From an uncultured Clostridia bacterium (lineage in GTDB: Bacteria; Bacillota_A; Clostridia; TANB77; CAG-508): a stretch of DNA of 15,080 nt. The notes under the pieces are model-generated. The model was not told the origin of the DNA. It did not search any database and saw nothing but the letters and a program-made list of their open reading frames with translations. Shown here piece by piece: positions 1 to 6,262 of the stretch; the first letter of the stretch is position 1; the number at the start of each line of letters is the position of its first letter. The translations under genes were made by a program, and so were the position numbers. The stretch spans positions 1 through 15,080 of the forward strand of contig CALXXB010000038.1 in NCBI GenBank assembly GCA_944392525.1. Reading direction: 5' to 3'.

Positions 1-525
1 TATATGCAATCAGAATGTGTGAAAAATAAAATAGATTTTCAATTACAATTAAACGGGAATATCTATACAATGATAAATCATCATATAGATAAAGAAGAAT
101 TAGAAATATTACTTGCTGACCATATAAAAAATGCAATTATAGCAATTGGATATGGAGACAATGTAAATAAAAGTATTTTAGTAAGACTTGGAAAAATAGA
201 TGGAAGTTATGGATTATATGTTTTTGATTCAGGTATAGAGTTTGAAATAGACACATTGCTAAATTTAGGAAAGAAACCAAGTACAACACATAAAGACTCA
301 GGTGGTACTGGTATGGGATTTATGAATACTTTTGATACATTAAGAAAAAATAGAGCAAGTTTTGTAATAGAAGAATATGGAAAACCTGTTAAAGATAACT
401 TTACTAAAGCTCTAAAATTTAAGTTTGATGGAAAGAATGAATTTAAGATTTGTTCATATAGAGAAGAAGAAATAAGAAATAAAGATAAAGAGAATAGTCT
501 AGTTGTAGAAAAGTTATCTTTATAG
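1..525 (+). CDS. GHKL-type sensor histidine kinase, C-terminal ATPase part (5' end outside window)
   Basis: This is the C-terminal catalytic (HATPase_c/GHKL) domain of a membrane-associated sensor kinase. Counting from the ATG at 4, an N box is visible at about residues 34-47 (LLADHIKNAI, with the Mg-ATP asparagine at 43), a G1 box at 75-80 (DSGIEF) and a G2 box at 100-105 (GGTGMG). No sensor, membrane or phosphoacceptor-histidine region is present. The frame is already open at base 1 and the ATG at 4 has no ribosome binding site, so this Met is probably internal and the gene runs in from upstream. The closest layout I recall is the Clostridia ATP-binding family with a DSGIPF motif and a TTTHKxxGGSGIG-like block. 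No cognate response regulator lies in the window. The stop is followed within 60 bases by the DUF6512-like gene with no terminator between them, so the two may be co-transcribed. Confidence 0.8.
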   Translation, partial: YMQSECVKNKIDFQLQLNGNIYTMINHHIDKEELEILLADHIKNAIIAIGYGDNVNKSILVRLGKIDGSYGLYVFDSGIEFEIDTLLNLGKKPSTTHKDSGGTGMGFMNTFDTLRKNRASFVIEEYGKPVKDNFTKALKFKFDGKNEFKICSYREEEIRNKDKENSLVVEKLSL

Positions 526-540
526 TAATAAAAATCAAGT

Positions 541-582
541 ATTAGCATAAGAATTAATAAGAAAAGGAGGTCTTATGCTAAT
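541..582 (+). promoter_or_regulatory. 12-bp inverted repeat holding the Shine-Dalgarno site in its loop
   Basis: Bases 541-552 (ATTAGCATAAGA) and 571-582 (TCTTATGCTAAT) are perfect reverse complements, separated by 18 bases that include AAGGAGG at 564-570. In RNA this would form a hairpin that presents the ribosome binding site in the loop and pairs the bases just before the ATG at 583. An ATG at 575 in the 3' arm opens a 5-codon frame (575-592) that overlaps the gene start out of frame. There is no U-tract, so this does not look like a terminator. A role in translational control is inferred. Confidence 0.6.
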
Positions 583-1158
583 ATGGAATTAATTAAAAAA
601 GCTTTTGATAAAGTAAAATCAAATAAGTTAATAAAGGCAGAGTTGATTGCAATCTTATTTAGCTTAATTTTAGGTACATTATTACATTTTACATATGAAT
701 GGTCTGGTGAGAACTTATTTGTAGGAAGTTTTAGTGCAGTAAATGAAAGCGTATGGGAACATTTGAAATTAGTATTTTATCCTATGTTAATTGCGGCAAT
801 AATAGAATATTTCTTTGTAAAAGGTGTATCTAATAATTATGTTGAGGCAAAGACAATAGGTATATTTACTGCAATATGTTTTATAATAGTTTCATTTTTT
901 ACTTATTCAGGAATTATTGGAACAAGTATTATAGTAATAGATATTCTAATATTTATTATAAGTATAATTTTGGGTGAATATGTTGCATATAAGCTTATGA
1001 AAAGGGAAAATGAAAGTACTGTAACAACTGAAAGTTTATCAATTATTATACTTGTATTTTTACTTCTTTGCTTTATAATATTTACATACTTACCACCAGA
1101 AGTTAATTTGTTTAGAGATGTTACAACAGGAGTATATGGAATAGGAAATATATTATAG
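583..1158 (+). CDS. DUF6512-like integral membrane protein
   Basis: A hydrophobic 191-residue protein with about five membrane segments (roughly residues 18-37, 64-80, 90-110, 113-133 and 151-169) separated by short loops. The first loop carries FVGSFSAVNESVWEHLKL (residues 46-63), which I associate with the DUF6512 family of Clostridia; no biochemical function is known to me for that family. The ATG at 583 lies 12 bases from AAGGAGG (564-570), a long spacing. The only nearer ATG (575) gives a 5-codon dead end, so 583 is the best start. It follows the sensor kinase fragment closely and ends at an intrinsic terminator, suggesting one transcription unit with the kinase. Whether it is a sensory partner or merely a neighbour cannot be told. 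Confidence 0.75.
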   Translation: MELIKKAFDKVKSNKLIKAELIAILFSLILGTLLHFTYEWSGENLFVGSFSAVNESVWEHLKLVFYPMLIAAIIEYFFVKGVSNNYVEAKTIGIFTAICFIIVSFFTYSGIIGTSIIVIDILIFIISIILGEYVAYKLMKRENESTVTTESLSIIILVFLLLCFIIFTYLPPEVNLFRDVTTGVYGIGNIL

Positions 1159-1184
1159 AAAGTAGGGAATACCTACTTTTTATA
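1159..1184 (+). terminator. Intrinsic terminator after DUF6512-like gene
   Basis: AAAGTAGG (1159-1166) pairs with CCTACTTT (1172-1179) around a 5-base loop and runs into a T-rich tail. It starts one base after the stop codon. Confidence 0.8.
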
Positions 1185-1213
1185 TTTTAATTGGAAAAAT
1201 TTTCAAAAAACTA

Positions 1214-1242
1214 TTGACAAAATTTGTAAATAAAATTATAAT
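1214..1242 (+). promoter_or_regulatory. SigA-type promoter upstream of the inverted-repeat unit and yraN-like gene
   Basis: TTGACA at 1214-1219 and TATAAT at 1237-1242 with a 17-base spacer match the consensus exactly. Transcription would start near 1249, about 250 bases ahead of the yraN-like reading frame, so the transcript would carry a long leader containing the whole 27-bp inverted repeat. Confidence 0.75.
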
Positions 1243-1315
1243 TAGGACAGTTTTTAAATCAAAATATTTATTTTCTTTATATTTTATCGAAGATTTCAAA
1301 CGAAAAAAAAAGAAT

Positions 1316-1486
1316 ATATTTAGATATCTGAGGCCATTATAAGCCCCTAATTTTGATCCCTAAATTAAATGAATTATTCCCTATATTTTTAGTAAATTTA
1401 TTTCAATCTTTAAAAGTCCACAAATATTTTATAATAAAGAAAGAACCAAATATAAATATTTATAATGGCCTCAGATATCTAAATAT
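1316..1486. repeat. 27-bp perfect inverted repeat enclosing a 171-bp unit (MITE-like or long leader hairpin)
   Basis: Bases 1316-1342 are the exact reverse complement of 1460-1486; in RNA the pairing extends a few bases outward with G-U pairs. The 117 bases between the arms are AT-rich and carry no recognisable gene, and a reading frame open through here (from 1353) has no ribosome binding site. The right arm ends only five bases before the AAAGGAGG of the yraN-like gene. A size near 170 bp with perfect terminal repeats fits a miniature inverted-repeat element, but no target-site duplication beyond a possible TA is distinguishable. It could equally be a regulatory leader structure, since it lies downstream of a consensus promoter. 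Together with the flanking terminator and promoter this accounts for the gene-free stretch 1159-1484. Confidence 0.65.
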
Positions 1487-1499
1487 GTTTAAAGGAGGA

Positions 1500-1865
1500 G
1501 TGAGAATAGTAGTTAGCAAAGGAAGAAGAAAAATAGCAGAAAATGTGGCTTGTAAATATCTGAAAGATAATAATTATATAATAGTAGAAAAAAACTTTGA
1601 ATGTAAAAAAGAAATAGTTGACTTAATTGCTTATGATGAACTAACAAAAGAATTAGTTTTTATTAAATTAAAAATTTATATAATTCCAAAAGAGTTAAAA
1701 GAAAAAGAAATTGTTAAAAATCAAGAAATTTTAAGATCTATAGCTAAATACTATAATTATGAATATGGTATTTATGATATACCTGTTAGATTTGATATAA
1801 TAAAAATACTTTTAAATAATAGCATATGTAAGATAAAACATATTAAAAGGATTTTTAATAAATAA
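1500..1865 (+). CDS. Diverged YraN/UPF0102 family protein (predicted endonuclease fold, probably inactive)
   Basis: From the GTG at 1500 the product is 121 residues, the usual YraN size, and keeps the family order: KIAENVACKYLKDNNY (11-26) resembles the N-terminal helix normally written GExxAxxYLxxxGY, followed by VEKNF and a VDLIA / LVFIKLK block (residues 40-58). In the family this core reads GEIDLIA...VFVEVK and forms a PD-(D/E)xK nuclease-like site. Here D41 and K58 remain, but the first Glu is replaced by Ile39 and the ExK Glu by Lys56, so catalysis is doubtful. The start is unclear: AAAGGAGG (1491-1498) is only 1 base from GTG 1500; the ATG at 1485 lies before that site; the well-spaced in-frame codon at 1506 is ATA. 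It may be a decaying gene or use an unusual start. It converges on dgt. Confidence 0.6.
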   Translation: MRIVVSKGRRKIAENVACKYLKDNNYIIVEKNFECKKEIVDLIAYDELTKELVFIKLKIYIIPKELKEKEIVKNQEILRSIAKYYNYEYGIYDIPVRFDIIKILLNNSICKIKHIKRIFNK

Positions 1866-1902
1866 AAGTTGCCCAAAATGTATTTGGACAACCATATATT
1901 TT
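1864..1902. terminator. Convergent (bidirectional) terminator between yraN-like gene and dgt
   Basis: Bases 1868-1877 pair with 1883-1892 (GTTG, one C/A mismatch, then CCAAA) around a 5-base loop. A-rich sequence precedes the stem and T-rich sequence follows it, so it could end transcripts from both strands. Confidence 0.65.
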
Positions 1903-3106
1903 AAAATCTAATTATTTCATTATACATTTCCATAACAAAATTATCTGTCATACCTGAGATATAGGATATTATGGCTTTAGAAAAATCTTGTTCATTAGAA
2001 ATATCATAAATAATTTTATTTTTTAACTTTAATTCTTCACGATTAGCAAAAGCACAATAATTTTCTAAGAAATGATAAAAGCCATCTGCTAATTTTGGAT
2101 AGAATTTCTTTAAATTAGATAAATTTAATAAAGTATTAGTATTATCATAACAGTCTTTTAATATATCATAAATTTCGTTAATAACAAGTTCAAAATATTT
2201 TGTAGAAGTAAGAGTACGTCTACTAAAATAAATATGTTTATAATTAAATTCTTTAATTTTATTCATTAATTCAAAAGCTTTTTGAGAAAAGCATAAACCT
2301 TTTTCAGGAGAAGAATTTTCACATAAATCACATACTAAATAATTTATAATAGTACTGTTATTTAATGCTTCAGAAGAGTCATAATTCAATAAGTTGTACA
2401 ATTCTTCTAAGTGGTTATCAAGTATTCCTAATGTGATTGCATCTTCTATATCACGTCCTATATATGATATTTTATCAGATATTTTAACTACACAGGCTTC
2501 CCATGTATATGGTGCATATTGATTAGGATGTATATACTCATTTAAATCTATAAATTCATCTCTTGGTCGTAGTGCATTCTCATCTATCTCACCACAGTGT
2601 GAAATAATACCATCACGAACTCCATAACATAGATTCAAATTATTTTTATATCCATCATGTCCTACTAGTAGTTCGATAGAATCAACAAAATCTAAACCAT
2701 TTTTTTCATGCCAGAAACCAATTCCTAAATCTCTGTTAGAAATCTTAGAAAGAATTTTTTCTCCTTCATGTCCAAAAGGGCTATGGCCTAAATCATGACC
2801 AACCGCAATCGCTTTTGTTAATTCAGCATTTAAACCTAAGTAACTTGCAATTGTGTAGCTAATAGATTCTACATGTGTTACATGCTCAATTCTAGTACAA
2901 ATATGATCATTTTCTGGAGAAAAGAATACTTGTGTTTTATGTTTTAATCTTCTATAAGCATTAGAATGGATTATTCTTGTATAATCTCTATCAAAAGAAC
3001 TTCTTATATCAGTTTTTCTTGTTTCTAATGGTGCTATTCTTGAAATAACATTATTCCATTTAGGATTGTTCTCATTCATAGCAAAATCTTTAAAAGAATT
3101 CTTCAT
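1901..3106 (-). CDS. dgt: Deoxyguanosinetriphosphate triphosphohydrolase-like HD-domain protein
   Basis: A 401-residue soluble HD-superfamily hydrolase expected to convert dGTP (or other dNTPs) to the deoxynucleoside plus triphosphate. The N-terminal block RIIHSNAYRRLKHKTQVF (residues 44-61) is a hallmark of dGTPases. The metal site is intact: RIEHVTHV (72-79, His75), GHDLGHSPFGHEGE (103-116, His104-Asp105) and SDKISYIGRD (210-219, Asp211). Length and order fit the dGTPase-like family rather than a short HD nucleotidase. The ATG at 3106 is preceded on its strand by AAGGAGG at about 3112-3118. It is divergent from the small ORF and thymidylate kinase, so a dNTP-degrading and a dNTP-making enzyme share a control region of about 140 bases. 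The exact substrate cannot be read from sequence. Confidence 0.92.
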   Translation of the reverse strand: MKNSFKDFAMNENNPKWNNVISRIAPLETRKTDIRSSFDRDYTRIIHSNAYRRLKHKTQVFFSPENDHICTRIEHVTHVESISYTIASYLGLNAELTKAIAVGHDLGHSPFGHEGEKILSKISNRDLGIGFWHEKNGLDFVDSIELLVGHDGYKNNLNLCYGVRDGIISHCGEIDENALRPRDEFIDLNEYIHPNQYAPYTWEACVVKISDKISYIGRDIEDAITLGILDNHLEELYNLLNYDSSEALNNSTIINYLVCDLCENSSPEKGLCFSQKAFELMNKIKEFNYKHIYFSRRTLTSTKYFELVINEIYDILKDCYDNTNTLLNLSNLKKFYPKLADGFYHFLENYCAFANREELKLKNKIIYDISNEQDFSKAIISYISGMTDNFVMEMYNEIIRF

Positions 3107-3192
3107 GTTTACCTCCTTGAATTTTACTAATTTATCGTAAATAGTTTATAACAAAAAGCCAAAAAAGTCTACCATAAAATGTTTATTTTCTA

Positions 3193-3220
3193 TTGACTAA
3201 AAAATTATAAATAGTATAAT
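3193..3220 (+). promoter_or_regulatory. Promoter of the small ORF-tmk operon
   Basis: TTGACT (3193-3198) and TATAAT (3215-3220) with a 16-base spacer lie just ahead of the AAAGGAG site at 3234-3240. Transcription would start near 3227. The dgt promoter on the other strand is less clear; TATAAA (3150-3145) is a candidate -10 element with only a weak -35. Confidence 0.7.
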
Positions 3221-3248
3221 AATTTTGGAAAAGAAAGGAGAACACATA

Positions 3249-3386
3249 ATGTTTAATTTAGTTAGAGATGATTTTGATGAGAATTCAGATGATATATTAA
3301 ATTCTATTAATAAAATGTTAGAAAAAAATAGAAAAGACAAAGAAACAAAGGAAGAAAATGAAGAAGAAAAACCAAAAGGAGAATAA
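3249..3386 (+). CDS. Small acidic/lysine-rich protein of unknown function, 45 residues
   Basis: ATG at 3249 follows AAAGGAG (3234-3240) with an 8-base spacing and a good promoter, and the stop at 3386 is two bases before the thymidylate kinase ATG, whose ribosome binding site lies inside this ORF's last codons. The product starts MFNLVRDDFDENSDDIL and ends in a charged run of Glu and Lys, probably helical, with no Cys, membrane segment or known motif. Placement and signals argue that it is really translated and coupled to tmk. I do not recognise the family; a regulator or partner of the kinase is possible but unsupported. Confidence 0.65.
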   Translation: MFNLVRDDFDENSDDILNSINKMLEKNRKDKETKEENEEEKPKGE

Positions 3387-3388
3387 AA

Positions 3389-4060
3389 ATGGGAAAGTTA
3401 TTTGTAATAGATGGAACAGATGGTAGTGGAAAACAAACACAGTTTAATAAATTACAAGAAAGACTAAAAAAAGATGGAGTAGATTTTAGAGTAGTTAGTT
3501 TTCCAAATTATGATAGTCCAAGTTCTGGATTAGTTAAAATGTATTTATCAGGAGAGTTTGGAGAGAATGCAAAAGATGTAAGTCCTTATATTGCATCTAC
3601 ATTTTATGCAGCAGATAGATATGCAACATTTAAAACAGGATATCAAGAATATTATGATAATGGAGGAATAATATTAGCAGATAGATATACAACAGCTAAT
3701 ATGGTTCATCAAGCAGGAAAAATAGATAATCCAGAAGAAAGAGAAAAATTTTTGAATTGGCTTTGGGACTTTGAATTTAATTTATATGGATTACCTGTAC
3801 CAACAGAAGTATTTTTCTTAAATATGCCAGTTGAAAAATCAATAGAACTTATGGAAAATAGAGAAAATAAATTTACTCATAGTGACAAAAAAGATATTCA
3901 TGAAAGAGATAAAAATCATCTAATAGATGCCTATCATGCAGCTTGTTATGTGGCTAAAAAATATAATTGGTATGAAGTAAAATGTGTTAAAGATGATAAA
4001 ATTAGAACAATAGAAGATATTCACGAAGAAATCTATAATGAAATAGAAAAACATATATGA
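3389..4060 (+). CDS. tmk: Thymidylate kinase (dTMP kinase)
   Basis: A P-loop kinase of 223 residues that phosphorylates dTMP to dTDP in the cytosol, an essential step to dTTP. The Walker A loop is GTDGSGKQT (9-17), with Gln where many bacterial Tmk enzymes have Ser; a similar Gln form is familiar from Clostridia. FPNY (38-41), the DRY motif (98-100) in LADRYTTANMVHQ, and a basic lid region around ENRENKFTHSDKKDIHERDK support nucleoside monophosphate kinase activity on thymidylate. The length is near the family norm. AAAGGAG at 3375-3381 gives good spacing to the ATG. It sits two bases after a 45-residue ORF, shares that promoter, and ends inside a bidirectional terminator. The divergent dGTPase makes this a dNTP-pool locus. 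Confidence 0.92.
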   Translation: MGKLFVIDGTDGSGKQTQFNKLQERLKKDGVDFRVVSFPNYDSPSSGLVKMYLSGEFGENAKDVSPYIASTFYAADRYATFKTGYQEYYDNGGIILADRYTTANMVHQAGKIDNPEEREKFLNWLWDFEFNLYGLPVPTEVFFLNMPVEKSIELMENRENKFTHSDKKDIHERDKNHLIDAYHAACYVAKKYNWYEVKCVKDDKIRTIEDIHEEIYNEIEKHI

Positions 4061-4090
4061 GACAAATAGGGATATGCCTTATTTGTCTCA
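4058..4090. terminator. Bidirectional terminator between tmk and the HTH gene
   Basis: Bases 4058-4071 pair with 4077-4090 (14 pairs, one G-T) around a 5-base loop. The left arm starts with the TGA stop of tmk, and the stop of the minus-strand HTH gene abuts the right end at 4091-4093. T-rich sequence follows on both strands. Confidence 0.8.
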
Positions 4091-4297
4091 TTATGCATCT
4101 TTTTCTATATCAATTAATTCATCAATTGTACAGTCTAAATATTTACAAAGTTCTTCTAAATATTTAAAAGAAATAGAAGAAGTTTCACCATGAATAACAC
4201 GATTCAAATTTCTAGAAGTAATATTCATATTTTGACATAACCAATATTTAGATTTGTTTTTTCTTTTTAATAGTTTTTCAATATTAAAACGAACCAT
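4091..4297 (-). CDS. Small Cro/C1-type (XRE family) HTH transcriptional regulator
   Basis: A 68-residue protein made of little more than one helix-turn-helix domain: FNIEKLLKRKNKSKYWLCQN (4-23) forms the first helices, MNITSRNLNRVIHGETSSIS (24-43) the turn and recognition helix, and FKYLEELCKYLDCTIDELI (44-62) the closing helix typical of the YozG-like short XRE regulators. It should bind DNA as a dimer; there is no sensor domain. AAGGAG (rc of 4307-4312) lies 9 bases before the ATG. It converges with tmk and is divergent from the SDR gene, so it could control either itself or the SDR gene, but no clear operator palindrome was found in the 4298-4464 spacer. Confidence 0.85.
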   Translation of the reverse strand: MVRFNIEKLLKRKNKSKYWLCQNMNITSRNLNRVIHGETSSISFKYLEELCKYLDCTIDELIDIEKDA

Positions 4298-4406
4298 ATC
4301 TCTTACTCCTTGGTTAATATTATAAAATATATCATTTGGAGTTTTAAGATACTTAAAAATACCATATTTTAAGGGTTTAATTTGATTAAAGGATAAAAAT
4401 AAAAAC

Positions 4407-4435
4407 TTGAAAATTTTTTATAAAAATTGTAAAAT
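4407..4435 (+). promoter_or_regulatory. Promoter of the SDR gene
   Basis: TTGAAA (4407-4412) and TAAAAT (4430-4435) with a 17-base spacer precede the gene. A TATAAT at 4445-4450 is too close to the ribosome binding site AGGTGG (4452-4457) to be the -10 element. Confidence 0.6.
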
Positions 4436-4464
4436 TAGTTATTATATAATTAGGTGGTGAAGAT

Positions 4465-5229
4465 ATGAAAGTATTATTAACAGGAGCATCTTCTGGAATA
4501 GGAAAAGATATGGCTAAAATACTAAATAAGAAAGGTTACAATTTAGTATTAGTTGCAAGAGATGAAGAAAAACTAAACAATGTAAAAAAAGAATTAGAAA
4601 AAGAAAATAATGAAAATAAGATAGAAACAATATCAATGGATTTATCAGTAGAAGAAAATTGCTTAGAATTGTGCAAAAGAGTAAAAAATGTGGATATCCT
4701 AATTAATAATGCAGGATTTGGAGATTGTGGAAATTTTACAAAAACAGATTTAGAAAAAGAAATGAAAATGATAAAAACGAATATAGTCGCATATCATATA
4801 TTAATGAAAGAATATCTAAAAGAAATGAAAGAAAGAAATAGTGGTAAGATTCTTAATGTTGCATCTATTGCAGGTTTCATGCCGGGACCACTAATGGCAA
4901 CATATTATGCTACTAAAGCTTATGTTGTAAGATTATCAGAAGCAGTAAGGGAAGAACTAAAAAAAGAAAAATCAAATGTAAAAATAAGCATACTATGTCC
5001 AGGTCCAGTTGCAACAAATTTTAATAATGTTGCAAATGTAAAATTTAAATTAAGGGAAGCAAATAGTTTTGATGTAGCCAAATATGCAATTAAAAAAATG
5101 GAAAAATGTAAGTTTTATATAGTGCCAGGTTTAGATGTTAAAATAGGAAGACTTGGGGCTAAAATATTTCCAACAAATTTAGTAGCAAAAGTTTCATACA
5201 CGGTGCAAAAAAGAAAACTTTATAAATAA
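4465..5229 (+). CDS. Short-chain dehydrogenase/reductase (classical SDR)
   Basis: A 254-residue NAD(P)-dependent oxidoreductase with a Rossmann fold. The cofactor loop TGASSGIG is at 6-13, followed by a basic residue after strand 2 (AR at 31-32, suggesting NADPH preference). NNAG is at 81-84, the catalytic Asn probably N106, Ser134 in VASIAG, and YxxxK at 147-151, so the catalytic tetrad is complete. PGPVATNF (about 178-185) is the usual SDR loop. The basic C-terminal tail (VQKRKLYK) is somewhat extended, as in the DltE/YqjQ-like SDR subgroup. The substrate cannot be predicted. The start is supported by AGGTGG 7 bases upstream. It appears to be a single-gene unit between a divergent HTH gene and a separate promoter downstream. 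Confidence 0.9.
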   Translation: MKVLLTGASSGIGKDMAKILNKKGYNLVLVARDEEKLNNVKKELEKENNENKIETISMDLSVEENCLELCKRVKNVDILINNAGFGDCGNFTKTDLEKEMKMIKTNIVAYHILMKEYLKEMKERNSGKILNVASIAGFMPGPLMATYYATKAYVVRLSEAVREELKKEKSNVKISILCPGPVATNFNNVANVKFKLREANSFDVAKYAIKKMEKCKFYIVPGLDVKIGRLGAKIFPTNLVAKVSYTVQKRKLYK

Positions 5230-5233
5230 AACA

Positions 5234-5263
5234 TTGACAAATAAATGTGAATTATGGTAAACT
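5234..5263 (+). promoter_or_regulatory. Promoter of the structured leader and methyltransferase operon
   Basis: TTGACA (5234-5239) and TAAACT (5258-5263) with an 18-base spacer; the -10 is preceded by TATGG, a context repeated at the promoter near 14145. Transcription would start near 5270, which gives a leader of about 147 bases. Confidence 0.65.
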
Positions 5264-5269
5264 AAAAAT

Positions 5270-5346
5270 GTATTAGGAGTGTACTTAAGGGAGAAATCCT
5301 GAGCAGTACAGAGTAGAAAATTTCTACTTACACTAGAAAAGTAAGT
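5270..5346 (+). promoter_or_regulatory. Structured 5' leader, candidate riboswitch or attenuator of unrecognised class
   Basis: Several helices can form ahead of the terminator: 5278-5283 with 5329-5334 (AGTGTA/TACACT) closing a domain; inside it 5288-5291 with 5297-5300 and a strong hairpin 5312-5318/5322-5328 (AGTAGAA/TTCTACT). Alternatives compete: 5281-5285 with 5305-5309, 5325-5331 with 5341-5347 (TACTTAC/GTAAGTA), and 5340-5345 with 5352-5357, the last of which uses bases of the terminator's 5' arm. This is the layout of a switchable leader. I could not match it to the T-box, SAM, TPP, purine, lysine, glycine, cobalamin, c-di-GMP, THF, preQ1, fluoride or guanidine classes. No leader peptide longer than two codons starts at the first ATG (5269). 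Confidence 0.5.
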
Positions 5347-5396
5347 AAAGCCTTACTTGAGGAGTCTTAAACAAGATTTTTCAAGTGAGGCTTTTT
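5347..5396 (+). terminator. Leader terminator upstream of the methyltransferase gene
   Basis: Bases 5347-5368 pair with 5373-5394 as an almost continuous helix (a few G-T pairs, 4-base AAAC loop), and the helix runs into TTTTT at 5392-5396. It lies between the promoter and the first gene of its own operon, so transcripts must read through it for expression, which is the hallmark of attenuation control. Confidence 0.75.
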
Positions 5397-5416
5397 AGAT
5401 TTTAGGGGGGAATATT

Positions 5417-6202
5417 ATGCAAGAAGTAAAGAGCTTACTAGAAAATTATTATTCAGGCCATGAGGAAAATGAAAGATTGGTAAAGGACAAAGCACATAAG
5501 GTGGAGTTTTTAACCACAACTAGATATATTAATAAATATATAAAGCCAGGAGATAAAATATTAGAAGTAGGTGCAGGAACAGGAAGGTATTCGCTTCATT
5601 ATGCTAGTAAAGGTTATGAAGTAGAAGCAGTGGAACTAATTAAATCTAACATAGAAGAATTTGAAAAGCATATTGATAATAATATGAAAATTAAAATACA
5701 TGAAGGAAATGCTTTAGACTTAAGTATGTATAAAGATAATTCATTTGATATAACATTACTTTTAGGCCCAATTTACCATTTGTTTAATATGGAGGATAAA
5801 AAGAAAGCAATAGAAGAAGCAATTAGAGTAACAAAGCCACATGGAAAAATCTTTATTGCTTATATAACAAATGATATAGTTATAATAACTTATGGGCTAA
5901 AAAAAGGTAATTTGTTAAAACTAAAAGATGTCTGTGATGAAAATTATAGAGTTAAAGAAATGCCGGAAGAAATATTTTCAGTAAATTATGTTGAAGAATT
6001 TGAAAATATGATGGAAAAATTTCCTGTAAAATTATTAAATGAAGTAGGAGTAGATGGGTTATCTGAAAGTTTGGAAGAATATATAAATAATTTATCAGAT
6101 GAAGAATATGCAGTGTGGTTAGATTACCATTTTAAGAACTGTGAACGAAAGGATATAATGGGTTATAGTAGTCATGTAGTTTATATATGTGAAAAAAACT
6201 AA
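5417..6202 (+). CDS. Class I SAM-dependent methyltransferase
   Basis: A 261-residue cytosolic enzyme of the UbiE/Methyltransf_11 type. Motif I is EVGAGTGRY (50-58), preceded by the family's usual PGDKILE strand; the acidic residue binding the SAM ribose is in VEAVEL (72-77); GNALDL (about 98-103) is motif II-like; LLGPIYHLF (about 115-123) occupies the motif IV position and resembles the LLGPLYHL seen in many uncharacterised Firmicutes methyltransferases. The substrate is unknown and could be a small molecule. The ATG at 5417 follows AGGGGGG (5404-5410). The gene is first in a three-gene operon with two acetyltransferases and sits directly behind the leader terminator, so its expression is likely conditional. 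Confidence 0.85.
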   Translation: MQEVKSLLENYYSGHEENERLVKDKAHKVEFLTTTRYINKYIKPGDKILEVGAGTGRYSLHYASKGYEVEAVELIKSNIEEFEKHIDNNMKIKIHEGNALDLSMYKDNSFDITLLLGPIYHLFNMEDKKKAIEEAIRVTKPHGKIFIAYITNDIVIITYGLKKGNLLKLKDVCDENYRVKEMPEEIFSVNYVEEFENMMEKFPVKLLNEVGVDGLSESLEEYINNLSDEEYAVWLDYHFKNCERKDIMGYSSHVVYICEKN

Positions 6203-6262
6203 CCAGTAAAAGAAGTGATAAAAACAAAAAAGAAAAATTAAATTTGCAAAGGGGAGTTTAAA

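Noticed and set aside
1353..1499. In-frame N-terminal extension of the yraN-like gene from the ATG at 1353
   Set aside because: No ribosome binding site, it crosses the inverted-repeat unit, and the family has no such extension.
5270..5396. T-box or SAM riboswitch ahead of the methyltransferase
   Set aside because: No T-box sequence (AGGGTGGTACCGCG type) and no SAM-I core could be found by eye, so I left it unclassified.
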